DNA of 9,682 nt, taken from Prevotella sp. UBA4339. GTDB taxonomy: Bacteria; Bacteroidota; Bacteroidia; Bacteroidales; Bacteroidaceae. A model generated the notes under the pieces. The model searched no databases. It was not told the DNA's origin and worked only from the letters and a program-made list of their open reading frames with translations. The stretch is taken from positions 1-9,682 of the forward strand of contig DGTJ01000135.1 in the NCBI GenBank assembly GCA_002393725.1, written 5' to 3'. The translations under genes and the position numbers were made by a program. Shown here one piece after another: positions 7,079-9,682 of the stretch (positions are counted from its first letter, which is position 1; every line of letters begins with the position of its first letter).

Positions 7079-9208
7079 TTAAATGATTCTTACGCACATC
7101 ATGGTGAGGTCGTCATTTGGCTCAGCACCATTGCGATGCGTTTCTACCGCTGCACGGATCGTGTCGATGGTTTGGCGGGCTGAGTCATGCCCACTGTTAC
7201 GTATAAGGTCTATCAGTCGGTCGTCGCCGAACTGCTCTTGCTGCGGATTTTCAGCCTCATTGAGTCCGTCAGTATAGATAAATAGCTGTCGGTCCTTGAT
7301 ATTGTCTATCTCTTCGCCCTCATAGTCAAGACCTGGGAACAGGCCGATGGGAGCATTGGCCTGCATTTCCAGGAACTCACTGTCGTGCTCGCTGCTTCCG
7401 ATGACGGGAGGGTTATGCCCTGCATTGCAGAAGTCAAGATGACCAGTCTGGAGGTTGGCAAGTCCTATCCAGAATGTCACGAACATGCCGTTCTCATTGT
7501 CGTCTCCGCTGAGTGCATCGTTCATGCGTGTGCATATCTCAGCAGGCTTCATGCCCTGCTTTGCCATGGTCAGGAAGAGGCGAGTGGCCTGAGCCATAAA
7601 CAACGAGGCTGGTACCCCCTTGCCGCTCACGTCGCCGATGGCGAAATAGAGTTGTTCGCCCGTTAACAGATAGCCGTAGAGGTCACCGCCTACCTCTTTC
7701 GCCGGGGTCATTGAGGCAAACATGTCCAGTCTGTCGTGCTCAGGGAAGATGCTGGGAACCATTGACATCTGAATGTCGCGTGCCACACGCAGCTCAGACT
7801 CTATGCGCTCCTGCAGTGCCTGCATCTTGGTGATGCGGCGTTGCTTGATGGTGTAGATAGCAAACGACAGTACCACCAGGGCGAGCACCACCATCGTGGC
7901 AATCCACCACAGACGTGTCAGCGAAGCCTCCTTCTGGGCTATCAGTGCCTCTTTGCCCTGCGTGTCGTAGATGGTGGCCAGCTCTGAAGCATCGCTGTTG
8001 CGCCATCGTACGACGGCACTGTCTAAGACGCCACTGATGCTGTCTGCCATCAACAGGGCTTTCGGGCTGTTGGCGAGGCCCCGCCAAGCTCTATATTGAG
8101 GAACGAGTATTTGATTGATATCTTCGAGTGAAAGCTGAGACGGATTGAAGGCTGTTGAGTCGAGTTTGTGGAACATGCCGATGACCTCCTGCCAGTGGCC
8201 GGTTTCGAGCAGGAACTGACCGCACTCCCGTATATCCTTTGCTTTTAGTGTGGCCACATCGTCAAGACACGGCAGGAAGACCCGGTATGCCTCTTCCGCC
8301 CTGCCCTGATGGTGGAGCAGGCGCGCCTCAGCAAGTGCCATTGCAAAAGTTTCCCAACGATAACTGGAATTGCTGATATCGACATGCTCCTGCAGCTGGC
8401 GGTAGTTGTCCCGGGCTATGGGAAACCATTTGCCGGCCTTGTCATATTGCTGCTGGTCGATGTAGGCAAGGGTAGCTTCCTCTGCGGTTTTCACCTTCAC
8501 CTGCATGAATGTCGTGTCGCTGTCGAGACTCTCTCCTTCAATAAACAGCAGCGATTGATTACGTTCGTATGAGTCTATCGCTTCATGGTAATGCTGGTCA
8601 CCCTCGTCGTAACGTCCCAGCTCTACCAGACAGTTGCCCATCGTGGTATAGAGACTGGAAGTGGAACTCGGCAGCAGCATGAGGATGCTTGACTCATGGG
8701 CTTTGATGACTTCCATGGCGGGCATCAGCACCTCCAGTGCCTCTGCGTAGTCGTGTCTTTCTATCAGCAGACGTGACAAGGCCATGACACTGGTGACGTA
8801 GGTCTGCAGTTCCGGTTCATCACCCGAGAACGCCTCAATGGACTTTCTCAACTGAAACTCCGCCGCCTTGTATTGCTTTTGCATTTGATAGGCTGCGGCA
8901 TGAAATAAGTGAAGTTCTGTCTTGAACACCTTCGTACGCCCCTCAAGGCTGTCGCACACCACGTGGACAGAGTCATAGTTCTTGCGTTTTAGCTGAGTGG
9001 TTATCAGATTTAAGTCATGCTCTTGTTCGTCGAAGATGTCAACCTTCAGGACGTGCTTAATAACAGGTAGGACTTTTTCATCAAACAGCTCGGGTTCTAT
9101 ACTGCTGGCAATCTCCAGTAACAAGAACAGTCCCACAATCAGCGCCATGGGAAATCCTATTCCCCATAGCAGCACTCGCTTTATCCATTTCTTGATACTT
9201 TTACTCAT
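7079..9208 (-). CDS. Membrane-anchored SpoIIE/RsbU-type PP2C phosphatase with extracytoplasmic TPR domain
   Basis: 709 residues from the chosen start. Residues ~14-33 are a membrane helix (WGIGFPMALIVGLFLLLEI), preceded by basic residues (KSIKKWIKR), so N-in. Residues ~34-429 are alpha-helical with several TPR-like pairs (about 102-127, 144-169, 189-218, 243-273, 291-321). Residues ~430-453 form a second membrane helix (LWWIATMVVLALVVLSFAIY). A basic coiled-coil linker follows, with the family-typical ELRVARDIQMSMVPSIFP (472-489). The PPM/SpoIIE domain fills the rest: GGDLYG (D509), IGDVSGKGVPASLFMA (D526), NAGHNPP (595-601), YTDGLNEAEN (D647) and NDDLTMM (D699/D700). All metal-binding positions are present, so it should dephosphorylate Ser/Thr in a cytoplasmic partner, typically an anti-anti-sigma-like STAS protein. 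An upstream ATG at 9257-9259 would overlap the preceding gene by 17 bp and add 17 hydrophilic residues before the anchor; the ATG at 9206-9208 fits better. Neighbours give no clue to the signal or partner. Confidence 0.9.
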   Translation of the reverse strand: MSKSIKKWIKRVLLWGIGFPMALIVGLFLLLEIASSIEPELFDEKVLPVIKHVLKVDIFDEQEHDLNLITTQLKRKNYDSVHVVCDSLEGRTKVFKTELHLFHAAAYQMQKQYKAAEFQLRKSIEAFSGDEPELQTYVTSVMALSRLLIERHDYAEALEVLMPAMEVIKAHESSILMLLPSSTSSLYTTMGNCLVELGRYDEGDQHYHEAIDSYERNQSLLFIEGESLDSDTTFMQVKVKTAEEATLAYIDQQQYDKAGKWFPIARDNYRQLQEHVDISNSSYRWETFAMALAEARLLHHQGRAEEAYRVFLPCLDDVATLKAKDIRECGQFLLETGHWQEVIGMFHKLDSTAFNPSQLSLEDINQILVPQYRAWRGLANSPKALLMADSISGVLDSAVVRWRNSDASELATIYDTQGKEALIAQKEASLTRLWWIATMVVLALVVLSFAIYTIKQRRITKMQALQERIESELRVARDIQMSMVPSIFPEHDRLDMFASMTPAKEVGGDLYGYLLTGEQLYFAIGDVSGKGVPASLFMAQATRLFLTMAKQGMKPAEICTRMNDALSGDDNENGMFVTFWIGLANLQTGHLDFCNAGHNPPVIGSSEHDSEFLEMQANAPIGLFPGLDYEGEEIDNIKDRQLFIYTDGLNEAENPQQEQFGDDRLIDLIRNSGHDSARQTIDTIRAAVETHRNGAEPNDDLTMMCVRII

Positions 9209-9242
9209 ATTTAGTATTACACAATAGTCCTGACTCCGTGTT

Positions 9243-9682
9243 TTAAATGTCAGCCACATCTATACCAAGGCTCTCGGCCACCTTCGCCGGAGGCAGTCCG
9301 GCATCAAGCAGCATCTTGATGGAGGCCCTAAGCTGTGCTTCCTTCTGCGAGAGCTGCTCCTTCTGCTGCGATAGCTGTGCGTCCTTCTGGGCGATGATCT
9401 TCTCCTTTATCATCACCTCCGTCTCCTTCTGCTCCAGGTAGGAGTAGTATTCGTCCTCCACGTTCATGTCCTGGCGGATGTCGCTGCTCACGGCTGCCAT
9501 CAGCAGGCGGCGAAGGATGCGCTGCATCTCGGCATTGTCCTCAGGATAGCGGTCCTCATCGATGAAGATGGTGTGGTCGTTGGTGTCGGCGTTCGTCTTA
9601 GACTGGTCGAACACGGAGAGCACCTCGTCCAGGCGGTTGTTGATCCGGCCGTGCAGGCGCGGTATCTGCACGATGATGCTCT
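9243..9682 (-). CDS. Rpn/PD-(D/E)XK nuclease-family 'transposase' protein, C-terminal part
   Basis: About 146 C-terminal residues are visible. The frame runs off the window edge (S-I-I-V-Q-I-P-R-L-H...), so the GTG at 9669-9671 is an internal Val and not a start. The segment VQIPRLHGRINNRLDEVLSVF, the later MNVEDEYYSYLEQKE and the charged coiled-coil end match the C-terminal region of the Rpn / PDDEXK_2 family, which is abundant in Bacteroides and Prevotella and often annotated as putative transposase. The nuclease core with its catalytic D/E-K residues is outside the window. The tail holds three heptads (QKDAQLS, QQKEQLS, QKEAQLR) and ends in a small HTH-like helix pair (LLDAGLPPAKVAESLGIDVADI). 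The stop lies 34 bp before the phosphatase start on the same strand, so read-through cotranscription is possible. The family call comes from recalled patterns, and whether the gene is intact cannot be judged. Confidence 0.7.
   Translation of the reverse strand, partial: SIIVQIPRLHGRINNRLDEVLSVFDQSKTNADTNDHTIFIDEDRYPEDNAEMQRILRRLLMAAVSSDIRQDMNVEDEYYSYLEQKETEVMIKEKIIAQKDAQLSQQKEQLSQKEAQLRASIKMLLDAGLPPAKVAESLGIDVADI
9327..9389 (-). repeat. Three in-frame 21-bp tandem repeats (coiled-coil heptads)
   Basis: Units at 9369-9389, 9348-9368 and 9327-9347 read, on the - strand, CAGAAGGACGCACAGCTATCG, CAGCAGAAGGAGCAGCTCTCG and CAGAAGGAAGCACAGCTTAGG, encoding QKDAQLS, QQKEQLS and QKEAQLR. The period is exactly one heptad, so gain or loss of a unit keeps the frame and lengthens or shortens a coiled coil by two turns. 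The first and third units are closest to each other; the middle one is shifted in wording but conserved in register. Confidence 0.8.

Noticed and set aside
6977..7277. Short + strand open frames after the pectinase operon (6977-7183, 7083-7277)
   Set aside because: They run through the terminator or lie antisense to the phosphatase catalytic end and show no family features.
9226..9235. Small palindrome AGTCCTGACT in the 34-bp gap before the phosphatase gene
   Set aside because: Only four base pairs per arm, expected by chance, and with no promoter-like element beside it.
9206..9259. Upstream ATG at 9257-9259 as the phosphatase start
   Set aside because: It overlaps the preceding gene and adds 17 residues that do not resemble a signal or anchor; the ATG at 9206-9208 places a basic stretch directly before the membrane helix.
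9669..9671. GTG as the start of the Rpn-like gene
   Set aside because: The frame stays open to the window end with family-like residues (S-I-I-V-Q-I-P), so the gene is cut by the window and this codon is an internal Val.
9243..9682. Complete insertion sequence at the right edge
   Set aside because: Despite the family's 'transposase' label, no terminal inverted repeats or target duplication are visible in the window, and the gene is truncated by the edge.

Overview
The window looks like chromosomal DNA of a Bacteroidota, most plausibly a gut or rumen Prevotella/Segatella- or Bacteroides-like species. Four observations support this: a TAnnTTTG-type -7 element (TATATTTG) ahead of the pectinase operon; start codons mostly without Shine-Dalgarno sequences; large modular secreted pectinases; and a short C-terminal tail (FYSLQGIRVSKAGKGIYITNGKK) typical of Prevotella secreted proteins. 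The species call is inference.

Layout. (1) Positions 1-579, + strand: the C-terminal two thirds of a ROK-family sugar kinase (glucokinase-like), cut by the window edge and closed by a strong hairpin terminator. (2) Positions 580-752: a regulatory gap holding that terminator, a LacI-operator-like inverted repeat (AACGTTTACGTT) and a Bacteroidota-type promoter. (3) Positions 753-6974, + strand: two genes 3 bp apart, clearly one operon. The first encodes a GH28 polygalacturonase fused to a GH105 unsaturated uronyl hydrolase. The second encodes a PL1 pectate lyase fused, through an unassigned beta-rich module and an InlB-type repeat, to a CE8 pectin-methylesterase-like domain, an Fn3-like domain and a sorting-like tail. 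A hairpin terminator follows. (4) Positions 7079-9208, - strand and convergent: a membrane-anchored SpoIIE/RsbU-type PP2C phosphatase with a large TPR-rich region predicted to be periplasmic. (5) Positions 9243-9682, - strand: the C-terminal part of an Rpn/PD-(D/E)XK 'transposase'-family protein with an in-frame 21-bp (heptad) tandem repeat, cut by the window edge.

How the genes work together. The pectin operon covers de-esterification (CE8-like), eliminative cleavage (PL1), hydrolytic cleavage (GH28) and removal of the terminal unsaturated uronic acid (GH105). The PL1/CE8 protein carries an export/sorting-like tail and the GH28/GH105 protein has only a signal peptide. The simplest model (inference) is surface or extracellular attack by the former and periplasmic finishing of oligosaccharides by the latter. 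No SusC/SusD pair or regulator gene is visible here. The phosphatase and the Rpn-like gene have no evident link to pectin use. The phosphatase looks like a one-protein transmembrane signalling device whose cytoplasmic partner is not in the window.

The clearest second-look items are the double-fusion pectin cassette, the altered oxyanion-Gln region of the CE8-like domain, the phosphatase with an extracytoplasmic TPR sensor, and the heptad-repeat tail of the Rpn-like gene, which has a possible internal translation start. I see no CRISPR array, tRNA, rRNA, insertion-sequence ends or origin.
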